From: Rutidosis leptorrhynchoides
Lineage: Eukaryota > Streptophyta > Magnoliopsida > Asterales > Asteraceae
Direction of reading: 5' to 3'
Assembly (NCBI RefSeq): GCF_046630445.1
Contig: NC_092336.1
Location: forward strand, 205,997,001 to 206,061,000
DNA length: 64,000 bases
The translations under genes were made by a program, and so were the position numbers. Position 1 is the stretch's first letter, and the number at the start of each line of letters is the position of its first letter. Below, in pieces: positions 21,605 through 33,007 of this stretch. Below the pieces are notes generated by a model. It searched no databases and was not told where the DNA came from. It worked only from the letters and a program-made list of their open reading frames with translations.

Positions 21605-22765
21605 GATTTTAGTAAAAGATTTGATGATTAACGGTTAAAAATTGTGATTTTGGGGGAGTTTTTGCGGGTATTATTTTTGCAGTATTTTTGAGTTGTGTGT
21701 GTGGTCTGAGCTGTTCTGCGTTTTTATTTTTTTTCTGATTTTTGGTCCCTCCGCGAGTCGCGGGGTTTAAACCTTCAAACTCCGCGAGTCGCGGAGTTTT
21801 TTTTTTTTTTTTTTTTTTACATCTTATACTAATTAAAACAATTAAGTAATTAATTTTAAAATTTTGTTTCCCTTGTTATTTAGGACGAGGTCGTTTCGGA
21901 TCGATGTCCTAGTCCGTCCGTCGACAAAATTTTAAAATTTTTCTTTTTGTAGCGATTGTTTTAAAAGCTAAGATTTTTGGGTTTTTTTTAATGTTTTTGG
22001 CATACTTTAATTCAATAAGATTAAAAATAATGATAATAAAAGTTCTCATCCCTCTCTCGGGTAAAGCAATTTCGGTTCAAAGACCTAGTCTTCAACTTAC
22101 GACGAAGTTTAAAAATCATATTTTTAACTTAATGAGATAAAGTAAATTTTTGTTTTTAAATTCACACCAAACTTAAAATAAAAATACATAAAATTCAAAA
22201 TTAATATTAAAAATTCACAGCAAACTTACAATTTAAAATGCATAAAAATAAAAATTCATATTTTAATAATTAAAAATTCATATTATAAATTCACATCAAA
22301 CTTATATTAATTTTCCAAATATTTACAATTTTAAATATATTGATTTTACAAAGTTTATAATATTAATTTAAGATTTATATATTAATTTTAAAAAACATGG
22401 TAAAAATAAAATTAAAAATCTTTTTGGCTTTTCATCCCACTTTAATCAATCAAATATTATCAAAAATATGCGCCCCTCTTTTCGGTAAAGTAATTTCGGT
22501 TCCATGACCTAATTTAACTCATGACGAATTTTTGAAATATTTTGGGTTGATTGATTAAAGATATTTATACCTTAAGGATAAACGTTAAATTTCGCAGTGA
22601 TGGAATAAATTTTTGAATGATATCAATAATTTCGGTAGCCAAACCTAATTTTATTCAATACCAATTTAATACTTTATAGCGAACAAATTAGCGTTTATTA
22701 TCAAAAGGTTAAAAATAAAAATAAAAAAATAAAAACTGTACAGATTTACCTGTGAGATAGTATTC
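21605..22765 (-). other. noncoding spacer ahead of the ORF-1-type gene
   Basis: About 1.2 kb with no ORF. It holds a GC palindrome pair (21749-21764 and 21778-21799) followed by a T run, four degenerate modules reading AATTTCGGTT..GACCTA (near 21890, 22065, 22490 and 22635), and AAATTCACACCAAACTTA-type repeats at 22160-22320. Its place just upstream of the ORF-1-type gene suggests a regulatory or splicing role, which is inference. Confidence 0.6.
21749..21799. repeat. GC palindrome pair, internal
   Basis: CCTCCGCGAGTCGCGGGG and CTCCGCGAGTCGCGGAG are separated by about 14 bp, matching the pair in the LTRs. The pair lies about 145 bp upstream of the predicted start of the ORF-1-type gene. Athila-2 has the equivalent at 42673-42725. 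Confidence 0.9.
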
Positions 22766-23182
22766 TTAGTTATATGATCTATCCCATTCATAAGATAGTC
22801 GGTTTAATTGGTTTTCCATGGCTACATAGGCGTAACCTTGAGCATTCAGTGTCTTTTCTTCTAAACATATGAACGGTCCGTCTCTGCATAAAGTAACAAA
22901 TTCGGTGTTTGAATAGGTTTGATTATTTGAACATTTATCTCCATGTGACCATTTTCCGCATTTGTGACATCTTTCTAGGTGTCGTGCTCTTCTTTTCGCT
23001 GCGGATTTTGATTTTCTTTTACCAAACTGTAACTTATTATCTTCGCATCTGGATTCTTTTCTAACTCCGTCCAATCTTTCTCTGATTACTGATACTATTT
23101 CACTCGGTAGTGTGTCATTATTACGTTTAGTGATCAAAGCGTGTAACATTAGACCATGGTTTAGTTCACAGGCAATCTTCAT
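22766..23182 (-). CDS. small Cys/His-knuckle ORF after pol
   Basis: A 138-residue ORF with ATG at 23182-23180. The middle is basic (KRKSKSAAKRRARH) and leads into CHKCGKWSHGDKC, a CX2CX4HX3C knuckle close to gag CCHC fingers but one residue short. It ends SYEWDRSYN. On the minus strand a T-rich stretch ending in AG lies 13 nt upstream of the ATG, a possible splice acceptor. It sits 170 bp after the pol stop, between pol and the ORF-1-type gene. The Athila-2 copy has the same ORF (broken). A nucleic-acid-binding accessory protein is plausible; I do not recognise a named family. Confidence 0.6.
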   Translation of the reverse strand: MKIACELNHGLMLHALITKRNNDTLPSEIVSVIRERLDGVRKESRCEDNKLQFGKRKSKSAAKRRARHLERCHKCGKWSHGDKCSNNQTYSNTEFVTLCRDGPFICLEEKTLNAQGYAYVAMENQLNRLSYEWDRSYN

Positions 23183-23354
23183 TTTGTAAAAACCTAAAAA
23201 AAATAAAAATTCAGAATGGGGGGAGAAGACTAGTTCTTTAGGGTCTGCTAGGGAAAGACCATTCGGGTTCCATTTTCGAGAACTACACGAAAACAGACAA
23301 TCTAACTCTAACAGAAATACATATTATCCTTTAAAGACTTGAATCTCCCCACAC

Positions 23355-24896
23355 TTAGTTAGCTGTGGTGTTGAAATTGTGATTAACTTCGTTGTCGACT
23401 TCCATCGGACTATCTATGTAGTGTTTAACTCTGTGACCATTAACTTTAAATTCAATCCCATTTGAATTTATTAATTCTATCGTTCCGTATGAGAAAACTC
23501 TTTTGACTATGAATGGTCCAGACCATCTTGATTTCAATTTTCCAGGAAATAGCTTGAATCGTGAATTGAAAAGAAGAACTCTGTCTCCTTCTTTAAATTC
23601 TTTTGAACTTCTGATTCTTTTATCATGCCATTTCTTCGTTCTTTCTTTATAGATTAACGAATTATCGTATGCTTCATGTCTTAATTCTTCTAATTCGTTT
23701 AGTTGACTTAATTGTAGACGTCCGGCTTCATGTAAATCAAGATTACATGTCTTCAAAGCCCAAAATGCTTTGTGTTCAATTTCTACTGGAAGATGACATG
23801 CTTTTCCATAAACAAGTCTAAAAGGTGTGGTTCCAATTGGAGTTTTGTAGGCTGTTCTAAAAGCCCAGAGTGCATCCTCCAATTTAATGGACCATTCCTT
23901 CGGATTTGATCCTACGGTTTTCTCTAGAATACGTTTTAAAGCTCGGTTGGTATTTTCAACTTGTCCACTGGTTTGTGGATGATATGCGGTGGAGATTTTA
24001 TGAGTTACTCCATATCTTTTAAGAACTTTCTCAAGTTGATTATTACAAAAATGAGTACCCCGATCACTTATTAAAGCTTTCGGTGTTTCAAACCTTACAA
24101 AAAGACGTTTTAAAAAGTTGACTACAACTCGTGCATCGTTAGTTGGGAGAGCTTGTGCTTCCGCCCATTTAGATACATAATCAATGGCTACGAGTATATA
24201 TAGATTATTATGAGATTTTGGAAATGGACCCATAAAGTCAATACCCCAAATGTCAAATACTTCACATACTTGGATGACATTTTGTGGTATTTCATCACGT
24301 TGACTTATTTTTCCGGCCCTTTGACAAGCATCACAGGATTTGCAAAGAAGGTGTGTGTCTTTGTAAATTGTAGGCCAATAGAATCCAGCATCATAAACTT
24401 TTCTTGCTGTTAGTTGAGGCCCATAATGCCCTCCTGTTGGTCCTGTGTGATAATGGTTTAATATTTTACTAGCTTCATCTCCAAATACACATCGGCGTAT
24501 TATTCCATCGGGACAACTTTTAAACAGATGTGGATCTTCCCAAAAATAGTGTTTTATATCACTGAAGAATTTCTTTCGTCTTTGGTACGATAATCCTTTT
24601 TCAATGAATCCACAAACTAAGTAGTTTGCATAGTCTGCAAACCATGGAATTTCTTTATAATCTATCTTCAATATATATTCATCAGGAAAGTTGTCTTGTA
24701 TGGCCGATTCATTTAGAACTTCTAATTCGGGATTTTCAAGACGAGAAAGATGATCAGCGGCGAGATTTTCTGCTCCTCTTTTATCTCGGATTTCAATATC
24801 AAACTCTTGTAAGAGTAAGATCCAACGGATTAATCTTGGTTTAGCATCTTGTTTCGAAAATAGGTATCTAAGAGCAGAATGGTCGGTATAAACCAC
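23355..24896 (-). CDS. Athila-1 pol: RNase H end and integrase
   Basis: A 513-codon open stretch without stops. It starts in the RNase H region ([15 protein letters not shown]) and continues through HHCC-like zinc residues (H in [19 protein letters not shown]) to an integrase core with D (GIDFMGPF), D (LISDRGTHF) and E ([11 protein letters not shown]), and a GPF-type C-terminal module ([10 protein letters not shown]). All catalytic residues are present. The upstream frame is continuous with the RT part apart from a TGA at 25029. The stop TAA is immediately followed by a GTGTGGGGAG tract. No chromodomain is seen, as expected for Athila. Confidence 0.85.
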   Translation of the reverse strand: MVYTDHSALRYLFSKQDAKPRLIRWILLLQEFDIEIRDKRGAENLAADHLSRLENPELEVLNESAIQDNFPDEYILKIDYKEIPWFADYANYLVCGFIEKGLSYQRRKKFFSDIKHYFWEDPHLFKSCPDGIIRRCVFGDEASKILNHYHTGPTGGHYGPQLTARKVYDAGFYWPTIYKDTHLLCKSCDACQRAGKISQRDEIPQNVIQVCEVFDIWGIDFMGPFPKSHNNLYILVAIDYVSKWAEAQALPTNDARVVVNFLKRLFVRFETPKALISDRGTHFCNNQLEKVLKRYGVTHKISTAYHPQTSGQVENTNRALKRILEKTVGSNPKEWSIKLEDALWAFRTAYKTPIGTTPFRLVYGKACHLPVEIEHKAFWALKTCNLDLHEAGRLQLSQLNELEELRHEAYDNSLIYKERTKKWHDKRIRSSKEFKEGDRVLLFNSRFKLFPGKLKSRWSGPFIVKRVFSYGTIELINSNGIEFKVNGHRVKHYIDSPMEVDNEVNHNFNTTAN

Positions 24897-25028
24897 CGTT
24901 TTTGCTAGAACGAGATATGATCGAAATTTGTCAAAAGCAAAGACAATAGCAAGGAGTTCTTTTTCAGTAGTTGTATAGTTCGTTTGTGCTCCTTGTAACG
25001 TCTTACTAGCATCATATATAGGTTGAAA

Positions 25029-26375
25029 TCATTTTTCAATCCTTTGTCCTAAAACGGCTCCCATTGCAAAATCACTTGCATCGCACATTAGTTCAAATGG
25101 TAGATTCCAATTTGGTGTTATCATGATCGGTGCATTAGTGAGTTTCTCTTTAAGAATATTAAAAGATTTGATACACTCATCTGAAAATATGAATGGAGCA
25201 TCCTTTTCTAGGAGTTTATTCATAGGAGTGGCAATTTTAGAAAAATCTTTTATGAAACGTCGGTAAAAACCGGCATGCCCTAGAAAACTCCTAACTCCTC
25301 TAACATTGGTGGGATGTGGAAGTTTAGCAATTACATCTACTTTAGCTCTATCCACTTCAATTCCTTCTTTTGAAATTTTATGTCCAAGAACGATGCCTTC
25401 TTTAACCATAAAATGGCATTTCTCCCAATTAAGTACTAGATTTGATTGTTCGCATCTAATGAGCATTCGTTCAAGATTAGCTAGACATGTTTCAAATGTA
25501 TCACCGAAGACTGAAAAGTCATCCATGAAAACTTCCATGCATTCTTCTATCATGTCATGAAAAATCGCCATCATACACCTTTGAAAGGTTGCAGGGGCGT
25601 TACAAAGTCCAAATGGCATGCGTTTGTAAGCAAAAGTACCATAAGGGCACGTGAATGTGGTTTTCTCTTGGTCCTCGGGTGCTATTGGAATTTGAAAATA
25701 TCCGGAAAATCCATCTAGAAAACAATAGTAACTATTTCCGGCTAATCTTTCCAACATTTGATCTATGAAAGGTAAGGGAAAGTGATCTTTTCTGGTGGCG
25801 TCATTTAATTTTCTATAATCAATACACACATGCCATCCTGTTACAGTCCTAGTAGGAATAAGCTCATTTTTCTCATTTGTAATGACAGTCATGCCACCCT
25901 TCTTAGGCACGCATTGAACTGGGCTTACCCATGGACTATCAGAGATTGGATAAATTAGACCTGCATCTAGCAGTTTAATAATCTCTTTCTTAAATACATC
26001 TTGCATATTAGGATTTAGTCTTCGTTGGCGTTGCACATACGTTTTATGACCTTCTTCCATAAGGATTTTATGTGTGCAATACGAAGGACTTATTCCTTTA
26101 ATATCATGAATCTTCCATGCAATGGCTGGTTTATGAGCTTTCAACACAGAAATGAGTTGTGATTTCTCATTTTCAGTAAGAGAAGACGATATTATTACAG
26201 GTAATTCAGATTCACCATGTAAATAAGCGTATTCCAAATGGTTTGGAAGTGGCTTTAACTCTAATTTCGGAGGTTCTTCTATCGATGATTTATATCGATA
26301 TCTGTCTTCTTCTTTTATCATTTGAATTTCTTCTGTTGTTGGTTCATATCCATTAGCTATAAGTGTAGCTAACAT
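25029..26375 (-). pseudogene. Athila-1 pol: reverse transcriptase and RNase H start
   Basis: RT signatures in order: [64 protein letters not shown] and the catalytic [10 protein letters not shown] (FMDD in place of YxDD). Then come [19 protein letters not shown] and the RNase H entry [17 protein letters not shown]. The frame stops at TGA 25031-25029 in RIEK, where the Athila-2 copy reads CGA (Arg), so this is a single C-to-T nonsense change. The start listed is only the first Met after the preceding stop at 26436. Confidence 0.85.
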
Positions 26376-26435
26376 TTCAGCTTCATCAATTGGTTCATTA
26401 CCTTCTCCTAAAGAACATTCTCCTGTTCCTTGTAA

Positions 26436-27098
26436 TTATGAAAATTCTTCTAATAATTCTGCATGTGCATCTATAGTTTGAATATAATAACATGTATCAT
26501 CTGCAGATTGTGGTTGTTGCATTGCTCTATCAACTGAAAAGGTAACACTCTCATCCTCTATACTTAGGGTTAATTTCTTACCGAACACGTCTATCATTGC
26601 TTTAGCCGTGTTTAAGAATGGTCTTCCTAATATGAGAGGAACTTGAGAATCTTCTTCCATGTCCAGAACAACAAAATCTACTGGAAATACTAAAGTACCA
26701 ACTTTAACTAGCATGTTCTCCATTATCCCTCTAGGATATTTTATTGATCTATCGGCTAGTTGTATGCTTATTCTGGTTGGTTTCAATTCTCCAAGGTCTA
26801 GTTTAGCGTATAGTGAATACGGCATTAGATTTATACTAGCACCTAAATCTGCTAATGCTTCTATTGAACTAAGACTACCCGGAAAACATGGAATCGTGAA
26901 ACTTCCTGGATCAGATAGTTTTTCTGGTATCTTATTCAACAGCACTGCTGAACAATTAGCATTCATAGTAACAGCCGAGAGTTCTTCCATTTTCTTTCTA
27001 TTTGAGATTAGATCTTTCAAGAATTTAGCATATCTAGGCATTCCTGAAATCACATCAATGAAAGGAAGATTTACATTTATCTGTTTAAACATATCCAA
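26436..27098 (-). pseudogene. Athila-1 pol: protease region
   Basis: Aspartic protease domain with the active-site wording ALADLGASINLMP (DLG in place of DSG/DTG, usual in Athila) and the distal VPLILGRPFL. It is preceded by MDMFKQINVNLPFIDVI, the conserved start of Athila protease regions. The frame ends at TAA 26438-26436 in EEFS, where Athila-2 reads GAA, so it is a nonsense mutation. The same frame would lead straight into RT. Confidence 0.85.
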
Positions 27099-27125
27099 GA
27101 ATTTGTATTGCTCGACTTCAAGTTT

Positions 27126-28958
27126 CTATTTCTTCATTTTACTCGGGTAAGGAAGTGGTGGTTGGTATGGTTTAACATAAGGTTTAGCCTTAACTGTGTT
27201 ATCTTCATTAACCTTCTCAACTACCGGTTCTTTTTCCTTATCTTGATCAGGTTGTGGTTCTTGTGGAGTAGGAATAGCTTCATCAGAAGTTACAGGTATT
27301 TCAGGTGGTTTAAGTGTTGTACCACTTCTTGTGGTAATGGCTTTAGCTGTTTCATTCCAGGGGTTAGCATTTGTATCACTAGGTAGACTTCCCGGTTTTC
27401 TTTCACCTATTAACCTTGCTAGGTTACTTACTTCTTGTTCCAGATTTTGAATAGAAGCTTGTTGATTTCTAAATGCTTGAGCATTTTGTTCATTAGTTTG
27501 TTTCTGAGATGTGAAAAACTGCGTTTGAGTTTCAACTAGCTTCGTCATCATATCTTCCAAATTCGGCTTTTTATCATCGGTTTGTTGTGGTGGTTTGTTT
27601 TGAAAATTAGGTCTTTGCTGATTGTAAGTATTATTGGATACTTGTTGATTGCTAGGACCTTGTTGGTTGTTGTATGGAATATTTCTGTTATAATTCTGGT
27701 TTTGATTGTAAATCGGTCTTGGCGGTTGATAATTATTCTGATAATTATTTCCAGGCCTTTGGTTTATGTATGAAATATTCTCTCTTTGTTCTATTGTTAA
27801 TTCAATACTGAGACAATCTTTTGTCAAATGTGGTCCTCCACACTGCTCACAACTAATTCGTATTGAGTGAATATCTTTAGTCATCTTTTCCATTCGTCTC
27901 TCGACAGCATCTATCTTTGCGGAAATGGAATCTAAGTCATGGCTAGAATCGGCTCTAGCTGCTTTAGATGATCTAACGATATCTTTTTCTTGGTGCCACT
28001 CATGTGAGTGGGAAGCAGTGTTATCAATAATTTTGTAAGCATCAGTTTCGGTTTTCTCCATAATAGAACCACCAGCTGCTATATCTATGTCTTTCCTTGT
28101 AGTGATGTCGCATCCTTGGTAGAATATTTGTACTATTTGACAGGTGTCTAAACCATGTTGCGGACATCCTCTTAATAACTTTCCAAATCTTGTCCACGCC
28201 TCATATAGAGTTTCATTCGGTTTCTGTGTGAACGTAACAATTTCTCCTTGAAGTCTTACGGCTTTAGATGCCGGAAAGAATTGTTTAAGAAATTTTTCAA
28301 CTAAAACATCCCATGTATCAATCGCCCCTTCAGGTAACGATTCCAACCAATCTTTGGCTTCTCCCTTTAAAGTCCAGGGAAATAACATGAGATATATCTG
28401 TTCATCCTCCACTTCTCGGATTTTAAATAGTTTGCAGATCCTATTAAAGGTATGTAGATGTTCATTTGGATCTTCCTTCGGCGCACCACTAAATTGGCAT
28501 TGATTAGTCACCATGTGTAGAATTTGTCCTTTGATTTCTTAATCTGGCGCATTAATGTCTGGATGAGTAATTGCGTGACCTTGGCCAGTGCGTTTAGCTC
28601 TCATTCGGTCTTCCATACTTAAAGGTTCCAGATTCTCCATAATTGAATTTGTTGAATCGGAATCACTAGAGGATTCTGATTTAATGGTTCGTTCCTCAAC
28701 AATCTCTGTTTGAATGATTGGTGGTTCCGGAGGAAAGTTTAGCGGTTCAGGATCTACGAATCGTTCCTGAATATTCTCCGGATTCTCAATTGTGAGGTCG
28801 GGTTCAAAAAATGGATTATCAGAAATTTGAACTGGAGTACTTGGTCGACTGGATGACGATTCTAAAGAAAAATCAACGGCAGTAATATTTGCTAAATGTC
28901 TTGATCTAGTTACAGGTGGTGAACGTACAAAAGGTGGTGAACGTCTTGCTCGGTGCAT
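27126..28958 (-). pseudogene. Athila-1 gag, one internal stop
   Basis: ATG at 28958 opens MHRARRSPPF. An acidic Pro/Ser-rich N-terminus follows, interrupted by TAA at 28541-28539 where Athila-2 has TAT. The capsid-like part (EDPNEHLHTFNRICKLFKI, KGEAKDWLESLPEGAI, AWTRFGKLLRGCPQHG) leads to a knuckle CEQCGGPHLTKDC, an Asn/Gln-rich region (YQNNYQPPRPIYNQNQNYN), a coiled-coil-like segment (QASIQNLEQEVSNLARLIGE) and a TTRSGT motif. The frame ends at TAG 27128-27126, just before protease, in the same frame as pol. Confidence 0.85.
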
Positions 28959-30440
28959 TCACTGAATATCCTATTAGTTTTTAAAAGGAAAGAAAAATTA
29001 TAATAAGTTATCCAATCAATAGACTTTTCTGATTTTGCCCACGTTTCGAATAGCCAAAAGATGCAGCAGAGGGGCAGGATTCGTTTGGTCTCAATATAAT
29101 TGAGGACTGTTTGGCTCCAATAACCCGGTCCACGTACAAATCCAACTATTACTACGAACCAGAAAATTTTGATGTCTATTAATTTAACCACTTAAAATAA
29201 ATTTTCGTAATTTTAAGAAATTTAGATAAGAAGTAGAATAAAAATCTATGTCCTAAAACTAGAATAGCGAGAAATAAGAAAGAAAAAGAGTTCGTCGAAA
29301 AAGGTCGAAAAAGAAAAATGGTTGAAAAATAAAAGGTCACGGAAAAATAAAAGAAACTTATAAAACTTAAAAACACTTGACTAACCTAACCTTATTACTA
29401 CAACTAACTTAAAATTATAATCGCAAATTGAGATTACTAATTGGAATGATAATTGATACATAGGTAAAAGTCGTCTAAAAATATTAAAGCTTACAAGAAA
29501 AACTAAATCCCAAATGGAAATAACTTAAAAAGAAACTAAAACTTAAAAAGGCGTCGCAAAATTCTAAAGTACCTAAATCTTAGTCTAAAGAAAAAGCACT
29601 TAAGGAATTCTAAGGCAAAGCCTAAAAATCTAGAAGTAAAAATAACTATGGCAAAAACTAAGTTTAAAACTAAATATGAGCTAAAAATACAAATATTACG
29701 CTAAAACGATTAAAAAGGGACAGAATATAAAAATATACAAAAAGTTGTAAAAAGTACAATTTTTATAAAAATATTATTTTTATATTAATTATTTATTAAA
29801 ACTATTAATTTTTCAATTTAATTAAACTAATTTAACTAAAATATAAATTAAATAAAAAGTAAAACTAATTATAATAATAATAATTAATTAGGGTTAATAA
29901 TAATAATAATTAATAATTACCCGTAATTAAATGCAGATTAGGGTTTCTGTCGGTGTCAGGGTAGCTCCGCGCGTTGCGGTATTCCAAGCAGCAAACCCCG
30001 CTAGTCGCGGGGTTTCAAAATTCAACTCTGGTACAGTTTTAAATTTGACGCGTTTTTTTTTTCTGTTTTATAATCTAAAATTTTTATATACTAAAAACTT
30101 ATATTTTAAAAACTAGAATAAAAATAGAACTACTTTATAATTTTATAAATAAAAATCTTAAAGCTAGATTTATATATATATATTTTTTTTTTATTTTTTT
30201 TTCAGGTTTTATATTTATAAAATATATTTATAAAATAAATTAAATAAAACTTATATTTTTACAAACTAAAGAAACTTTATAAAACTTAAATATTTATCAA
30301 ACTCTTAAAAATATTTATATTTTTGTTTTTCTTTTAATATTTTTGAATATTTAAAACGTATTTTTATAAAAACGAATTTTTATCAAAGTAAACTAATTTT
30401 TTTTTTAATTAGCGTTGCGCTTCCGGCTTTTAAGCTAGAT
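28959..30440 (-). other. Athila-1 5' leader
   Basis: About 1.5 kb between the primer site and gag. It is very A/T-rich, with A-rich runs at 29220-29740. It contains a weaker GC palindrome pair at 29964-30015 (CCCCGCTAGTCGCGGGG is the clearer arm). Short ORFs in it show no family signature. A splice donor for the downstream gene may lie here, but none could be assigned. Confidence 0.6.
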
Positions 30441-30461
30441 TGTTCCCCGGCAGCGGCGCCA
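30441..30461 (-). other. Athila-1 primer-binding site
   Basis: On the minus strand TGGCGCCGCTGCCGGGGA lies 8 nt after the 5' LTR end. TGGCGCCRNTGCCGGGGA-type sites are usual in Athila/Tat elements and complement the CCA end of a tRNA, which I take to be tRNA-Arg. Confidence 0.8.
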
Positions 30462-30469
30462 AAAATACT

Positions 30470-32464
30470 TGATAGTTTGAGCAGAGTGTATATAATTCTA
30501 TTAAATTTTAGCAGGAAATACTATTAAATACGATACAATTTTACACAAGATATTTATTTATTTAGAGAATGGATATACTTAAACCTTGCTACAACACTTA
30601 TAGGCAGTGTACCTAATCGTACAGTAGTGTAGTTTTTAGTAAGTCCGGTTCGTTCCACAGGGAAAATCTTTAAACAAAGCTTAACGCTATATTAGTTTAC
30701 TTTTATAAAAATACAAATATATATATAAGTAATATTATTATTATAAAGGGGGGTTTTTACCGTTTAATGACCGGTTTGTCGATTTTAAAACTTTAGTCGC
30801 AGTTAAAACCAAATGTAAAATAATAAATAAATACAAGACTTAATTTAAAGCGTAAAGTAAATAACGATAATGAAATTGCGAATAATAAAAGTGCGATAAA
30901 ATAAACTTGCGATAATTAAAAAGTACGATAATTAAAAGTGCAATTAAATACAATAACAATAAAAATGCGATAATTAGAAGTGCAATTAAATATAAAATAA
31001 AGGAAATTAAATATGAAATAAAAGAATTATGCTTATTTAAACTTCCGTAATCATGATGTTTGACGTGTTGATTTTAGTTTTATGCCCATGGGTTAATTGT
31101 CCTTTGTCCTGGATTATTTAATATGTCCGTCTGGTTTTTGTCCATAACAGTCCATCAGTCATAAATATAAAGTGCGAGTGTCCTCGTCAAATTATCCTTA
31201 TACCCGAAGTTAAATATTCCAACTAATTGGGGACTTAAACTGTAACAAGATTTTAATACTTTGTTTAATAATTACACCAGGATGTCGACTGAGTGTAACC
31301 CAAGGTTTTAATATTTTGTTATCAATTATACCAAGTGTCCTTGTACATAATTTCACCCCTATTTTAATTATTCTAGTGGCTATTAATCCATTCCCGTGTC
31401 CGTTTAAATGAACGATTATTCGTACATATTAATACCCCGCCCATCGTGTCCGATCGAGTGTATATGGTAATTTATAGGGACGCCCAATTGTAAATCTTTA
31501 TATTAACATTAACAAACTATCATTTAGTTAAACAAATATAAAGCCCATTAATAGCCCATAGTCTAATTTCCACAAGTGTCGTTCTTTTGTCCAAACCCCA
31601 ATTATGGTACAAAGCCCAATTACCCAATTTTAGTAATTAGCCCAACATCATGATTACTTCGGATTAAATAAGCATAATAATAACTTAGCTACGAGACATT
31701 AAATTAAAAAGGTTGAACATAACTTACAATGATTAAAAATAGCGTAGCGTTACACGGACAGAATTTCGACTTACACCCTTACAACATTTGCTAACATACC
31801 CTTATTATTAGGATTAAAATTAAAATTAAAATTAAAATTAAAATATAAATATAAATATTTACGTATAGATATAGAGAGGATGGATATATATGTTATTTTT
31901 GCGATCAGAATTCGTTTGCTTTTATAGGGAGTTTCAGTTTTTGGGGCTCCACGACTCGCGGCATTTTTGCTCTTCAAACTCCGCGAGTCGCGGAGTTTGA
32001 AATTCCAGCTCACTCCAAATTGGATCTTAGTCTGCCGACGGTTTTAAATATTAATATAATATATATATAATTTTTAAGAATTATTTATATATTATATTAT
32101 ATTCATGTGCATAGTTGACTTGTAATTTTTAGTCCGTTGCATCGAGCGTTGAGAGTTGACTCTGGTCCCGGTTCCGGATTTTCGAACATCCTTGCGTACA
32201 ATTTTATATTTTGTACTTTGCGTTTTGAATGTTATACTCTTGTAATTTCGAGACGTTTCTTATCAATAATTGGAACCTCTTTGATTGTATTTTGTACTTT
32301 TGAGCTTTTTGGTCGTTTGCGTCTTCAATTCATCGAATCTGTCTTTTGTCTTCACCTTTTATTATTTAAACGAATATCACTTTTAAATAGAACAATTGCA
32401 ACTAAAAGCTTGTCTTTCTTGAGGAATAATGCTATGAAATATATGTTCGTTTTTAGCATTATCA
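30470..32464 (-). repeat. Athila-1 5' LTR, shared with a second internal region
   Basis: This 1995-bp LTR is close to 15514-17506. It has internal regions on both sides: 17507-30469 to its left and 32465-33007 to its right, so it serves as 5' LTR for one and 3' LTR for the other. Its palindrome pair (31946-31999) carries one CpG-type change. Confidence 0.92.
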
Positions 32465-33007
32465 AATATTCCCACACTTAAGCGTTGCTTGTCCTCAAGC
32501 AATATCGTCTTGAAATACTAGAATCACTTCTTTATTCTTCACACTTTGTACATCAGTGATTTCTATACGGCGGTATAAACAATGGTAGTAACGATATGGT
32601 TTACAGTCCCACATGACTATAAAATTTAGATCCATTAAGGAAATTGGATCTTTATGAAAACATTTGATCTTTTGAAAATTAAATCTAGTTTTTACCCTAG
32701 ATAAGTTTTCCGGAATAACCCTTCACCGGTGTTTGCAAAATATTTTTGTGGGTTTGGTGGGTTTCAGATTTGAAAATTTTAGCTCAAAACTTATGGTTTT
32801 GTGTCACCCATTTGCTAACCTTGTATTTGGAAAGCAACACGTCCAGTTTACTTGTCCCGTATATTACCTTTCGGTAAACTACCGTCCGGTTGTAAAGGAA
32901 AGCGTTGAACAAGCAACTGTTAAGGCAATGTCCCCTGACATGCTTTTAATTATGGTCTATAACGTGTCAGACGCAATTAATATCCTTGGTAGGAGAAATA
33001 GTAAAGC
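32465..33007 (-). mobile_element. truncated second Athila internal region
   Basis: 543 bp repeat the start of the internal region next to an LTR (compare 17507-18048 and 38420-38965), beginning AATATTCCCACACTTAAGCG. The match breaks off at AGTAAAGC (33007), after which a Tekay-2 LTR sequence continues. The rest of this Athila copy and the outer part of the Tekay-2 LTR are missing, which points to a deletion across the junction. Confidence 0.8.

Larger units (their letters stand above)
15514..32464 (-). mobile_element. Athila-type Ty3/gypsy element (Athila-1)
   Basis: A 16.95-kb element with LTRs at 30470-32464 (5') and 15514-17506 (3') and genes on the minus strand in the order gag, protease, RT, RNase H, integrase, small knuckle ORF, ATHILA ORF-1-type ORF. 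The primer site and a PPT-like tract are present. The RT wording ([20 protein letters not shown]) and the ORF-1-type gene identify the Athila clade. Nonsense mutations in gag, at the gag-pol border, after protease and before RNase H make it non-autonomous. The left flank ends CCGAC. No matching duplicate follows the right LTR; a second Athila internal region follows instead. It sits inside the 3' LTR of Tekay-2. Confidence 0.9.

Noticed and set aside
28910..29191. ORF overlapping the gag start on the same strand (also 63018-63236)
   Set aside because: Its frame differs from gag, it ends in low-complexity sequence, and its two copies have different ends.
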